This document shows, piece by piece, positions 44,143 through 52,208 of a stretch of DNA of 64,000 nucleotides (position 1 is its first letter; every line of letters begins with the position of its first letter). The DNA is from an uncultured Leptotrichia sp. (GTDB taxonomy: Bacteria; Fusobacteriota; Fusobacteriia; Fusobacteriales; Leptotrichiaceae). Both the position numbers and the translations under genes were made by a program. The stretch spans positions 1-64,000 of the forward strand of contig CALEXX010000004.1 of the NCBI GenBank assembly GCA_937925095.1, given 5' to 3'. The notes beneath the pieces were generated by a model. That model did no database searches. It was not told the DNA's origin and saw only the letters and a program-made list of their open reading frames with translations.

Positions 44143-44366
44143 ATTTCATAGATTTCACTATCAATATTTTCCATTTTACATACTTCTCTCAATTTTTCTT
44201 TCAGCTCTAAATCAGAGCACCACGCAAATCCACATCCCGTAGAAATTTCCCTTGGAACTGTTATTAGACGTCCTTTCACTTTTTCCCTCTTGCATGCCTT
44301 TTCAAATTTTATAGCTTCGGCGGTAGTGTGAAATGCTACTACCGCCTTTAATTCTTTTTTCCTCAT
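44133..44366 (-). CDS. DUF3343 protein, putative selenium/sulfur carrier
   Basis: A 77-aa protein of the DUF3343 family: VVAFHTTAEAIKFEKACKRE, GRLITVPREISTGCGFAWCS with two cysteines (45 and 50), then short helices. DUF3343 proteins cluster with YedE transporters and are proposed Se/S carriers in selenium metabolism (established by comparative genomics; biochemistry is limited). It is 2 bp downstream of yedE and so translationally linked. The C-terminal residues YEIYR and the stop lie in repeat copy D, which may have replaced the original 3' end. The family usually ends near this point, so function is probably kept. Confidence 0.8.
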   Translation of the reverse strand: MRKKELKAVVAFHTTAEAIKFEKACKREKVKGRLITVPREISTGCGFAWCSDLELKEKLREVCKMENIDSEIYEIYR

Positions 44367-44368
44367 TA

Positions 44369-45457
44369 TTAACTTTCCTTCTTACTTCCTATAAATCCTA
44401 CAATCAGTAAGAATATTATACAGATTATAGTTGCTATTTGACCATTTATTCCAGGTCCTCCTGCTGATGCCGGAGCTGTTGCTGTTGCTTTTGCCGCTGC
44501 TGCCCCTGCTAAATTGAAGTTATGTGCCACACCTGCACCTACGAACATTCCAAGAACAGCTATTACAGAGTCAGATGAACCTTGGCCTGCAAGAATTAAC
44601 TGTCTTAATGGACATCCTCCCATAAGTATTCCGGCAAGTCCAACTACATACAAACCTAAAATGTTCCAGATTACTTGAGGGTGAGCTATTGGACCATAAG
44701 CAACAAATTTGAAATTTCCTGTTGCTATATTAAAAATTAACAGTACAATAAACATTCCAAAAATTGGAGTCGCTAATTCAAAATTTTTCATAAGAAGTAT
44801 ATCTCTGAAGCTTCCTGCAAAACATATTCTTGCTCTCTGTGCTACGATACCAAATACGATACCACCTGCTAAAGAAATAAGTAAAGGTGCGTGCACACTT
44901 CCAGGTCCTTTCTGACTTGCAGCAAATAGTCCTGTTGTTGCACTTAATATTAACAGTAAAACTAATACTGCAGGAAATATATATCCATTTTCTTTTCTTA
45001 TTTCAACCTTTTTCTCTAGGGAATATCCTCTCTTCAAGAAGAAAATTCCAGTTGCTATACCGGCCAGAAGTCCTATAAATCCAACATATGCACTAAGATC
45101 TCCTGCTGACATACGTATAATCATTCTTAAAGGACATCCTAAAAATACAAGGGCACCTATCATCATTGCCACACCTGAGAAAAATCTTATTACAGGTGAT
45201 GATCCTCCTGTTGCCTTATATTCTTTTGTAAAGTTAGAAATTATAAATGACCCCAGAACAAATCCTACTATTTCAGGTCTAAAGTACTGGACTACCGCAG
45301 CTGTGTGAAACTTCATTGAACCTGCCATATCTCTTATAAAACATGCTACACAAATAGCCATGTTCTTAGGATTCCCGGACATCGCCAAAACAACTGCAAC
45401 TAATCCTGCTAACAAACCAAAAACAAATTGACCTTTTTTCGAATTACTAAATTCCAT
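44369..45457 (-). CDS. yedE: YedE-family putative selenium transporter
   Basis: A polytopic inner-membrane protein (about 10 helices) of the YeeE/YedE family, which moves sulfur- or selenium-containing compounds (TsuA takes up thiosulfate). Conserved cysteine motifs are visible: AICVACFIRD (Cys36, Cys39), FLGCPLRMI, RARICFAGSFRD and LMGGCPLRQLI. These are proposed to shuttle the chalcogen through thiol contacts. Pairing with DUF3343 downstream (2 bp) and a class V aminotransferase upstream supports a selenium role over thiosulfate. No SirA/YedF-like small protein is in between. Confidence in family is high; substrate is inferred. Confidence 0.88.
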   Translation of the reverse strand: MEFSNSKKGQFVFGLLAGLVAVVLAMSGNPKNMAICVACFIRDMAGSMKFHTAAVVQYFRPEIVGFVLGSFIISNFTKEYKATGGSSPVIRFFSGVAMMIGALVFLGCPLRMIIRMSAGDLSAYVGFIGLLAGIATGIFFLKRGYSLEKKVEIRKENGYIFPAVLVLLLILSATTGLFAASQKGPGSVHAPLLISLAGGIVFGIVAQRARICFAGSFRDILLMKNFELATPIFGMFIVLLIFNIATGNFKFVAYGPIAHPQVIWNILGLYVVGLAGILMGGCPLRQLILAGQGSSDSVIAVLGMFVGAGVAHNFNLAGAAAAKATATAPASAGGPGINGQIATIICIIFLLIVGFIGSKKES

Positions 45458-45517
45458 ATAAATCTCTCCCTTATAATAGTATTTTATATAATATTATTTT
45501 CACAAGGACTAAAACAC

Positions 45518-46675
45518 TTAAAAGAGTTCCACTATTTCTTTAATTGCATTAATCGCCGTATCTATTTCTTCTTCTGTATTGAAATAGGAAAAACTGAATC
45601 TAACAGCTCCCTGTACCTCAGTTCCTAAGGCTTTATGCATTAAAGGAGCACAGTGTCCTCCTGCCCTCGTAACAATATCATACTCTTCATTAAGTATATC
45701 ACATATTTCGGCAGAGTCAATATCCCCTAAATTAATTGTAACGATGGAAATCCTGTCAATCGCCCTACCATCAGTATCAAAATACTCTCCATAAATTTTT
45801 ATATTTTTTATATCTTTTACTCCATTGTAAAATCTCCACATAAGTTCTTTTTCCCTATTGTGAATTTTTTCAAGCCCTGTACTGTTTATAAAATCCAGCC
45901 CAGCTCTAAGTCCTGCTATTCCATGACTGTTTAAAGTACCGGCTTCAAGTCTTTCAGGCATTTCAGCAGGATGTTCAGTATTATATGTATCTATTCCGCT
46001 TCCACCAACTTTTAGGGGATCAATCAAAATTCCTTCCCTGACATATAGGCCACCTGTCCCCTGAGCTCCATAAAGACTCTTGTGTCCTGTAAAACATAAT
46101 ACATCTATATTCTGTTTTTCAATATCTACAGGTATACTTCCTGCACTTTGAGATGCATCAACAATAAAAATAAGATTATTTTCCCTGCATATTTTTCCTA
46201 TTTTTTCAATATCCATTATATTTCCCGTAAGATTGGAAGCATGAGTACATATAATAGCCTTAGTATTTTCCTTTATATTTTTTTCAATTTCTGAAATAAG
46301 AAGTCTTCCTTCTTTATCACATTTTATAAAGGTAAGTTCTGTATTTTCTTCCTTTCTGCTACGGTAAAGAGGTCTCAGAACCGAATTATGTTCAGCTTCT
46401 GTAGTAATAATATGATCCCCTTCCTTAAATAAACCCCTAATCACAATATTTAACGCTTCTGTTGCATTATGGGTAAATGCTATTCTTGAAGAATCCTTTC
46501 CATTAAAAAGTTTACAAAGTTTCTCCCTTGTGTCATAAAGCATTTTCGTACTGTTCAGTGAAGCGGAATTAGCTCCTCTTCCACTATTTCCAGTAGCCTT
46601 TACAGCTTCGTATACAGCTTTTGCCACTTCTTCAGGTTTATGATAGGAAGTAGCCGCTTTATCCATGTATATCAT
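45518..46675 (-). CDS. Class V aminotransferase (cysteine desulfurase/selenocysteine lyase-like)
   Basis: A fold-type I PLP enzyme: MIYMDKAATSYHKPEEVAKA, TGNSGRGANSAS, FTHNATEALNIVIRG (about residues 70-84), ICTHASNLTGNIMDIEKIG, DASQSAGSIPVDIE and the PLP lysine FTGHKSLYGAQGTGGLY (about 197). Near the C-terminus RAGGHCAPLMHKALGTE carries the cysteine that would accept persulfide or perselenide. Such enzymes release S or Se from cysteine or selenocysteine. The start is ATG 46675, 8 nt after GGAGG, not the GTG at 46684. It overlaps the CCA-Nudix gene by 17 bp and leads into yedE-DUF3343 60 bp on, a proposed selenium unit. Confidence 0.9.
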   Translation of the reverse strand: MIYMDKAATSYHKPEEVAKAVYEAVKATGNSGRGANSASLNSTKMLYDTREKLCKLFNGKDSSRIAFTHNATEALNIVIRGLFKEGDHIITTEAEHNSVLRPLYRSRKEENTELTFIKCDKEGRLLISEIEKNIKENTKAIICTHASNLTGNIMDIEKIGKICRENNLIFIVDASQSAGSIPVDIEKQNIDVLCFTGHKSLYGAQGTGGLYVREGILIDPLKVGGSGIDTYNTEHPAEMPERLEAGTLNSHGIAGLRAGLDFINSTGLEKIHNREKELMWRFYNGVKDIKNIKIYGEYFDTDGRAIDRISIVTINLGDIDSAEICDILNEEYDIVTRAGGHCAPLMHKALGTEVQGAVRFSFSYFNTEEEIDTAINAIKEIVELF

Positions 46676-48434
46676 TTTTATCACCTCCGTAGTAATTTTT
46701 AATAAATTTCAATGCACTGTCCATTACATCCCTCTGAGGTTTGTAAGTTATCATTTTTAAGGCTTCTCCATAAGTGCACCACATATAATCTTCTATTTCA
46801 TTCTTATCAATGGTAACCTTTTCTTCCCTTGTTATTCCAATGAAAAATATAACTTCCTTTAAAACTCCGGGAAAAGGAATATATTTAATAGATTTTTTAA
46901 ATCCATCCACTATTTCTATATCTATTCCTGTTTCTTCTCTCACTTCCCTCATGGCAGTCTGAATATCTGTTTCCTTATCTTCAGTATGCCCTTTAGGAAA
47001 TCCCCAGTTCCCATTTAGCATTTTTATTATTAGAAACGCCTGTTTATCAGGATTATAGACAACAGCTCCACAGGATTTCTCCCTCTTAAATGTACCTAAT
47101 TTATATTTTTCAGATAAATAAGAGATTATTGCTTCTTTTTCGTTTTCAAGTTCTTCACCCAAAATCAAATCATATACTTCACTTTTTATTTTACCTATTT
47201 CCTTTGCGTGAAAACCTAAATTTATCAAATCTACTCCTGATATTTCAATCTCCCTTATATCAGGAATTTTTCCCATTTTCTCTATTTCTTCTATTCTGTT
47301 TTTTAAACCTTCAATTAAAATCTTTTCTTTTTCCCTGTCTAAATCAGTTTTGGAATTAATATTTGCAGAAAGTAGGTCAAAAAGCCTTCCAATATTTTCC
47401 TTGCCAAGCTCCATAATAAGCTTTTTCAATCCTTTTACTGATAAATCCTTATCTATTACCATATGATTCAATATTAGATTTCTAACTGAAAACACTATAT
47501 CCTTTGATACCTTCAAATGACGAAGCTTTTCCTCGGCAATAAGTGCACTTTCCTTTTCATGCCCATAATAAAAGGAATTTCCTTTGGCATCTATTATTCG
47601 CGTATTTATTTTCCCAAGGTCATGAAACAAAGCCGCAAGTCTAGTAATCAAATCTCTTTTACAGAACCCTACCGTATTTACAATATGATTGAAAAGAGTA
47701 GTTTTATTTTTAAAATCACCAACATTAAATTTATATGTATATCTAAACTCAGGTATTATAAACTCAAGTATTCCAAGGTTTTTCATTTCATATAATGCCT
47801 TTTTTACATGAGGGCCTAAAAGAATCTGACTAAGCTCATCGAAAATTCTTTCCTTTGAAATTTTACTCAGAAATCTTCTCTTCTCGTAAATAGCTTCTGC
47901 TGTTTTTTTATCAAGGCTAAAACCAAGTTTTGAAATAAATCTGAATGCCCTCATTATCCTTAATGCATCTTCTTCTATACGAAGTTTAGGATTTCCTACA
48001 AATCTTATTGTTTTGTACTTTAAATCCTTTTTCCCCTTGTACAAGTCTATAATTCCAGTTTTTTCATTATATGCAAGTGCATTTATTGTAAAATCTCTTC
48101 TTGCAAGATCTTCATCTATACTATTTATAAACTTAATTTCCTTAGGATGTCTACTGTTGTATACTCCTTTTTCCTTCCTAAATCTGGCAATTTCATAACT
48201 TTTTCCATTTAGCTTTATCATGAGTATTCCAAAATGGGCTCCCACTTCTTTTGGACTGTAATCTGCAAATATTTCTCTCAGCCTGCTGTATTCAATATCC
48301 GTTGCAAAGTCATAATCTCCGGGATTACGTCCTATTATCATATCCCTGACAGCTCCACCAACAAGAAATCCTCTTCCGTTTTTATTCAGTTGTTCCAATA
48401 TAAAGCTGACATCACTGTTCAGATTAAATTGCAT
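46659..48434 (-). CDS. cca: CCA tRNA nucleotidyltransferase fused to a Nudix hydrolase
   Basis: Residues about 1-200 are the class II CCA-adding nucleotidyltransferase: LVGGAVRDMIIGRNPGDYDFAT with the catalytic Asp pair, ARRDFTINALAYN and LRIEEDALRIMRAFRFISKLGF. Residues about 245-330 are an HD domain (LAALFHDLGKINTR, His-Asp at 271-272), which can remove phosphates or cyclic phosphates at tRNA ends. Residues about 450-591 are a Nudix domain with a complete Nudix box starting at Gly482 (GHTEDKETDIQTAMREVREE, ending in TGI). Standard bacterial CCA enzymes are 400-450 aa; the 140-residue Nudix tail is extra. The fusion may clean up nucleotides such as Ap4A or control CTP/ATP use, but that is inference. 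Confidence 0.9.
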   Translation of the reverse strand: MQFNLNSDVSFILEQLNKNGRGFLVGGAVRDMIIGRNPGDYDFATDIEYSRLREIFADYSPKEVGAHFGILMIKLNGKSYEIARFRKEKGVYNSRHPKEIKFINSIDEDLARRDFTINALAYNEKTGIIDLYKGKKDLKYKTIRFVGNPKLRIEEDALRIMRAFRFISKLGFSLDKKTAEAIYEKRRFLSKISKERIFDELSQILLGPHVKKALYEMKNLGILEFIIPEFRYTYKFNVGDFKNKTTLFNHIVNTVGFCKRDLITRLAALFHDLGKINTRIIDAKGNSFYYGHEKESALIAEEKLRHLKVSKDIVFSVRNLILNHMVIDKDLSVKGLKKLIMELGKENIGRLFDLLSANINSKTDLDREKEKILIEGLKNRIEEIEKMGKIPDIREIEISGVDLINLGFHAKEIGKIKSEVYDLILGEELENEKEAIISYLSEKYKLGTFKREKSCGAVVYNPDKQAFLIIKMLNGNWGFPKGHTEDKETDIQTAMREVREETGIDIEIVDGFKKSIKYIPFPGVLKEVIFFIGITREEKVTIDKNEIEDYMWCTYGEALKMITYKPQRDVMDSALKFIKNYYGGDKNDIHG

Positions 48435-48455
48435 ATCGGATATCCTTTCTAAAAT

Positions 48456-49763
48456 TTATTTTTTTATTTTTTTCATCTTAACTATATAAAAACCATCTAA
48501 AAATTGATTTTTATAGCTTATATAAGTTCCACCAAATTCATCTTTATTAATAATTACATTTTCAGGTATTTCTATTTCTTCCACTTTTAAATCATCATAT
48601 TTTTCTAAAAAATACTGCAGATTATTTGTATTTTCATTTTTAGTAAAGGTACATGTGCTATATAAAATTACTCCTTCATCATTCAAGCATGAATATGCAC
48701 TGTCAAATATTTTTTTCTGCAACTTCTTCAAATTTTTAATATCATCAGATGTCATATTATATATTTTCTCAGGTTTTTTACGTAAAACTCCAAGTCCGCT
48801 ACATGGGACATCAAGTAAAATTTTATCAAACTTCATATTCAGGTTTTCAATCTTTGTAGCATCATTCAACTTTACTTCAAAGTTATCATATCCATACTTT
48901 TCCTTCATTTTTCTCATTACTTCTATTTTATGCTCGTGTATATCCGTTGCCAGAAGCAATTTTGGAGTAAATGTCTGCAATATTGCCAGAGATTTTCCTC
49001 CAGGAGCGGCACAGGCATCAAGAACAGTATCTTCTTCCGACACATTCAGATTTTTTACCGCAATGTATGAAGAAGCATCCTGTATTACAATGTCTCCTTT
49101 TTTATATTCATCTGTTGTCAGTATATTCCCATTTAAAAGATAATACACTTCATCAGCAGAAAATAAAACTTCGCTTTTTATTTCCAATAATATTTTTTCA
49201 AAATTTTCTTTATTTAATTTTTTCCTGTTATATCTTACAGAAAGATAGCTACGTTCTTTATATGCCTTCATTATACCTGTGTAATCTTCAGGATAATCGG
49301 TTTTAAGCTTATTTACAAGCCATTGAGGATATGAATAAATTATACCTTCCCTTTTATCTTCAGGTATGGCATTTATAATTTCCTCCTTATTTTTAATAAT
49401 TGCCTGCAAAGTGGCATTTACAAATCCTGTCTGATGTTTATTTATTATTTTGGAAATTTCTCCTGCTTCATAGACCACTCCTGCATTATCAGAATCCATA
49501 AACAATATTTGGGCAGCTGATATTCTCAGAAGCTGCTTTATTTTACGTTTCTGAATATTTCTTACAGTTTGGCCAAGAACATAATCTACAAATATAAGGT
49601 TTTTAAGAGTTACATTTATTATATTTGTTATGAATTCCCTTTCTTTTCTTGAATATTCATTCCGGCTGAAGTAATAATTCATCTGAATATTACTGTATTT
49701 ACCATTCTGAATCTCATCTAGTAAATTTACTGCATCTAATTTTATATTCTTTTTTTCTCTCAT
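48456..49763 (-). CDS. rsmB: 16S rRNA (cytosine-967-C5)-methyltransferase RsmB
   Basis: Methylates C967 of 16S rRNA with SAM. An N-terminal NusB-like RNA-binding domain (residues about 5-135, NVTLKNLIFVDYVLG and RISAAQILFMDSDNAGVVYEA) precedes the Rossmann methyltransferase: SAM motif VLDACAAPGGKSLAIL (about 245-260), LLATDIHEHKIEVMRKM, LLDVPCSGLGVLRKKPE (catalytic motif IV Pro-Cys, about 319) and LYSTCTFTKNENTN with the catalytic motif VI Cys (about 370). 435 aa is typical. Lies 21 bp upstream of the CCA-Nudix gene on the same strand, so RNA-maturation genes are together. Confidence 0.92.
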   Translation of the reverse strand: MREKKNIKLDAVNLLDEIQNGKYSNIQMNYYFSRNEYSRKEREFITNIINVTLKNLIFVDYVLGQTVRNIQKRKIKQLLRISAAQILFMDSDNAGVVYEAGEISKIINKHQTGFVNATLQAIIKNKEEIINAIPEDKREGIIYSYPQWLVNKLKTDYPEDYTGIMKAYKERSYLSVRYNRKKLNKENFEKILLEIKSEVLFSADEVYYLLNGNILTTDEYKKGDIVIQDASSYIAVKNLNVSEEDTVLDACAAPGGKSLAILQTFTPKLLLATDIHEHKIEVMRKMKEKYGYDNFEVKLNDATKIENLNMKFDKILLDVPCSGLGVLRKKPEKIYNMTSDDIKNLKKLQKKIFDSAYSCLNDEGVILYSTCTFTKNENTNNLQYFLEKYDDLKVEEIEIPENVIINKDEFGGTYISYKNQFLDGFYIVKMKKIKK

Positions 49764-49802
49764 CTTATAATTCCTAATTTATAATTTTTTATTTGTTACT
49801 TT

Positions 49803-51266
49803 CTAATCCTGCCATTCCCATTTTTCAATTTTGACATTTACATTTCCTTCAGAAAAAACCTTTATTCCATTGGCATCCTTCTGAGGGAAAATTCTGGAAC
49901 TGAATACTTCCTTTCCACCATTTACAAATACTTCCACAGATGAATTATCTACAAATATTCTTAAATCCAGCTTTTCAATATCACCTAAATATACTTTTCT
50001 AGGCTTTTTATCAGGCTGTTCCCCTCTGCTTCTGTCCAGAATAAGCTTCTTTTCCTTATAATCAAACTTTATTACTGTTTCACTGTTTTCACCAGTTCTC
50101 AATTTAAGCCCAAAATTATCTGAAAAATCAGAAAATTCAGCTATTATTTCATATGCTGTACCTTTTCCTGCTTCTGTTTCTCCATTTACTGTTTCATTAA
50201 ATTCTGTTTTTTCTCCTCTTATGCTTTCCATTTCATTTATAGGCACCTGATAAAGTACTCCGTCTATTACCTTCAATTCACGAGGTAAAGTCAGGCAGTG
50301 AAGCCATTCATTTTTAACTGTAGGATAGTCTTCCTCTTCAGGAACTCCCATCCATCCAACGAGAATTCTTCTTCCCTTGTCATCTTCCATTGTCTGTGGT
50401 GCATAAAAATCATGACCTCTGTCAAGTTCAGTAAATTCAGAAGTTATTTCAAAGTCAGGCTTTTCATAGTCTAATTTTCCAAAGAAATATCCGCTCTGAT
50501 ATTTGTTATTATACAAATCTCCTTGCGGTTCAAGACCTTGAGGACATGCTGCCAGTATATCCATAATTTTTCCTGTTTTTTCATCCTTTAACTGAAAATA
50601 ATCAGGACATTCCCACATATATCCAAAATCTCCTAAAGGCTCTTTGTTTCCACCTGCAATTTCACCTAAATATTTCCAGTCCTTCATATTTTCTGAACTG
50701 TATAAAACTACTTTTCCTTCAAGTTTTTCACTTTGTATTCCAATAACCGCATAATATTTCCCATCTTTTTCCCAAATTTTAGGATCTCTTATGTGTCTTG
50801 TGTATCCATCAGGCTGGTTTACTATACTTGGTTCAAGTCTTTCAAAATTTTCCCCGTCTCTGGAAATTGCAAAACATTGATAGGAGCTTCTGTTTCCTTT
50901 CTCATCCTTTACATTTCCCGTATAAAACAGATAAAGCTTTTCATCTATAACTATTCCACTTCCTGAATAAACTCCATTTTTAGAATACCATGTATCAGGT
51001 CTAAGAGCTGTACTTTTTCTTTCCCAATGAAGCAGATCATCACTCACACTATGTGCCCAGTATTTTGCAGTGTGATCTGTTTTTAAAGGATTCCATTGAT
51101 AAAAAAGATGATATTTCCCCTTAAACTGTGAAAATCCATTTGGATCGTTAATCAATCCTACAATTCCCTGCAGATGATATTTCTGTCTCCAGAAATCCTG
51201 GTTCACTTTTTCTTTTTTCTCTGCAACAGATTTTTCTTCATTTTCCTTGACATGTTTAAAATCCAT
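49803..51266 (-). CDS. scrB: GH32 sucrose-6-phosphate hydrolase / beta-fructosidase
   Basis: A glycoside hydrolase of family 32. The catalytic nucleophile Asp is in the GLINDPNGFSQFKGKYHLFYQ block (about residues 37-57), with the WAHSVSDDLLHWE motif, the transition-state stabiliser in HIRDPKIWEKDGKYYAV (about 160) and the acid/base Glu in MWECPDYFQL (about 216). The C-terminal beta-sandwich has LDLRIFVDNSSVEVFVNGG. It would split sucrose-6-phosphate, or other beta-fructosides, inside the cell (no signal peptide). No sucrose PTS or regulator is adjacent, so the gene symbol is by similarity; a fructan hydrolase is the alternative. Confidence 0.88.
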   Translation of the reverse strand: MDFKHVKENEEKSVAEKKEKVNQDFWRQKYHLQGIVGLINDPNGFSQFKGKYHLFYQWNPLKTDHTAKYWAHSVSDDLLHWERKSTALRPDTWYSKNGVYSGSGIVIDEKLYLFYTGNVKDEKGNRSSYQCFAISRDGENFERLEPSIVNQPDGYTRHIRDPKIWEKDGKYYAVIGIQSEKLEGKVVLYSSENMKDWKYLGEIAGGNKEPLGDFGYMWECPDYFQLKDEKTGKIMDILAACPQGLEPQGDLYNNKYQSGYFFGKLDYEKPDFEITSEFTELDRGHDFYAPQTMEDDKGRRILVGWMGVPEEEDYPTVKNEWLHCLTLPRELKVIDGVLYQVPINEMESIRGEKTEFNETVNGETEAGKGTAYEIIAEFSDFSDNFGLKLRTGENSETVIKFDYKEKKLILDRSRGEQPDKKPRKVYLGDIEKLDLRIFVDNSSVEVFVNGGKEVFSSRIFPQKDANGIKVFSEGNVNVKIEKWEWQD

Positions 51267-51309
51267 AAGTCACCCCATACAAAATATATTTCATTCTATA
51301 AATCAAATA

Positions 51310-52017
51310 TTACAGTTCCAATGTATTATTATCCTTTTTCAATAACTCCAATTTTACTTTCTTTGCTCCGAGCTCTTCTCCTGCATAAACTGCTATTTCT
51401 TCAAGGGCTTTCACTATTTCCTCATCCCTGTCAGAATTTACAGCTTCAATAACTAAGAACGCCTTCTTTGTATTTTCTGTTATCATAGTTCTTTTTCCGT
51501 CTCTCCAGTTAAAACAACGGCATACAGCTCCCTTATCATCCCTGTAGCAGACTTCTCCTGCAAGTGTTGGTGAATTTTCTTCATCGCCTAATGCATAAAA
51601 CTCGTCTCCACCTTCTGTTACTCCTAAAACAAGGTTTCCTTCAAATGTATCTATATCCTCAGCTCCACAAGGCATACCATATTTTAATGAAATAGAATTA
51701 TATATGTCAACCAATGGATTAATTGTTCCTACACCATTTCCCTTTTCAACTCTTTTAAGAAGGGCTTCAATACTTGCACGTACTCCTTTTTTAGTCTTGA
51801 ATTTCTGATAAGCTTCCCTCCATACAGAAATAACCGGATTTTGACTCAGTTGTGCTTCTGTTAAGTGTTTTTTTGCTTCCTCATTTGAAGTTTCCAATAA
51901 TTTTAGCACTTTTTCTGAAGATTCCTTTGTATTATCTAAATTATCTAGAACTAGCACTCCTACACTGGCTTCCGGAAAAATTTCCCAAAATGAATTGTCT
52001 ACTATGAAATTACTCAT
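51310..52017 (-). CDS. B3/B4 tRNA-binding domain protein (stand-alone)
   Basis: The sequence matches the B3/B4 domain found in the beta subunit of phenylalanyl-tRNA synthetase, where it edits misacylated tRNA. Visible parts are VGVLVLDNLDNTKESSEKVL, SVWREAYQKFKTKKGVRASIE, GVGTINPLVDIYNSISLKYGMPCGAEDIDTF (split here) and TLAGEVCYRDDKGAVCRCFNWRDGKRTMI. Stand-alone copies in bacteria are proposed aminoacyl-tRNA or D-aminoacyl deacylases, not proven. The start is ATG 52017, 9 nt after AAGGAG; an ATG two codons earlier overlaps the spacing. A GH32 gene follows 44 bp on. Confidence 0.82.
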   Translation of the reverse strand: MSNFIVDNSFWEIFPEASVGVLVLDNLDNTKESSEKVLKLLETSNEEAKKHLTEAQLSQNPVISVWREAYQKFKTKKGVRASIEALLKRVEKGNGVGTINPLVDIYNSISLKYGMPCGAEDIDTFEGNLVLGVTEGGDEFYALGDEENSPTLAGEVCYRDDKGAVCRCFNWRDGKRTMITENTKKAFLVIEAVNSDRDEEIVKALEEIAVYAGEELGAKKVKLELLKKDNNTLEL

Positions 52018-52132
52018 GCACATCAGCTCCTTCTATACTTTCTATTTCCAAGTTAAATATTTATTATTATATTATACAGTAAATATCTGATTAAGTCCAC
52101 ATACTTTTATACAATAAATTTTACCTATATAA

Positions 52133-52182
52133 TAAAAGAAACTGCTTTAAACACTTGATTTTAAACAGTTTCTTTTATTTTT
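52133..52182. terminator. Bidirectional terminator after the FadL-like gene
   Basis: AAAAGAAACTG, then TTTAAA, pair with TTTAAA and CAGTTTCTTTT; T runs are present on both strands. Confidence 0.75.
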
Positions 52183-52208
52183 ATATTAATCTGAATTTAT
52201 TTTCAAAC

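Noticed and set aside
48655..49143. 162-codon + strand frame inside rsmB
   Set aside because: Opposite strand of the conserved methyltransferase domain; composition is Ser/Phe-rich as expected for a shadow.
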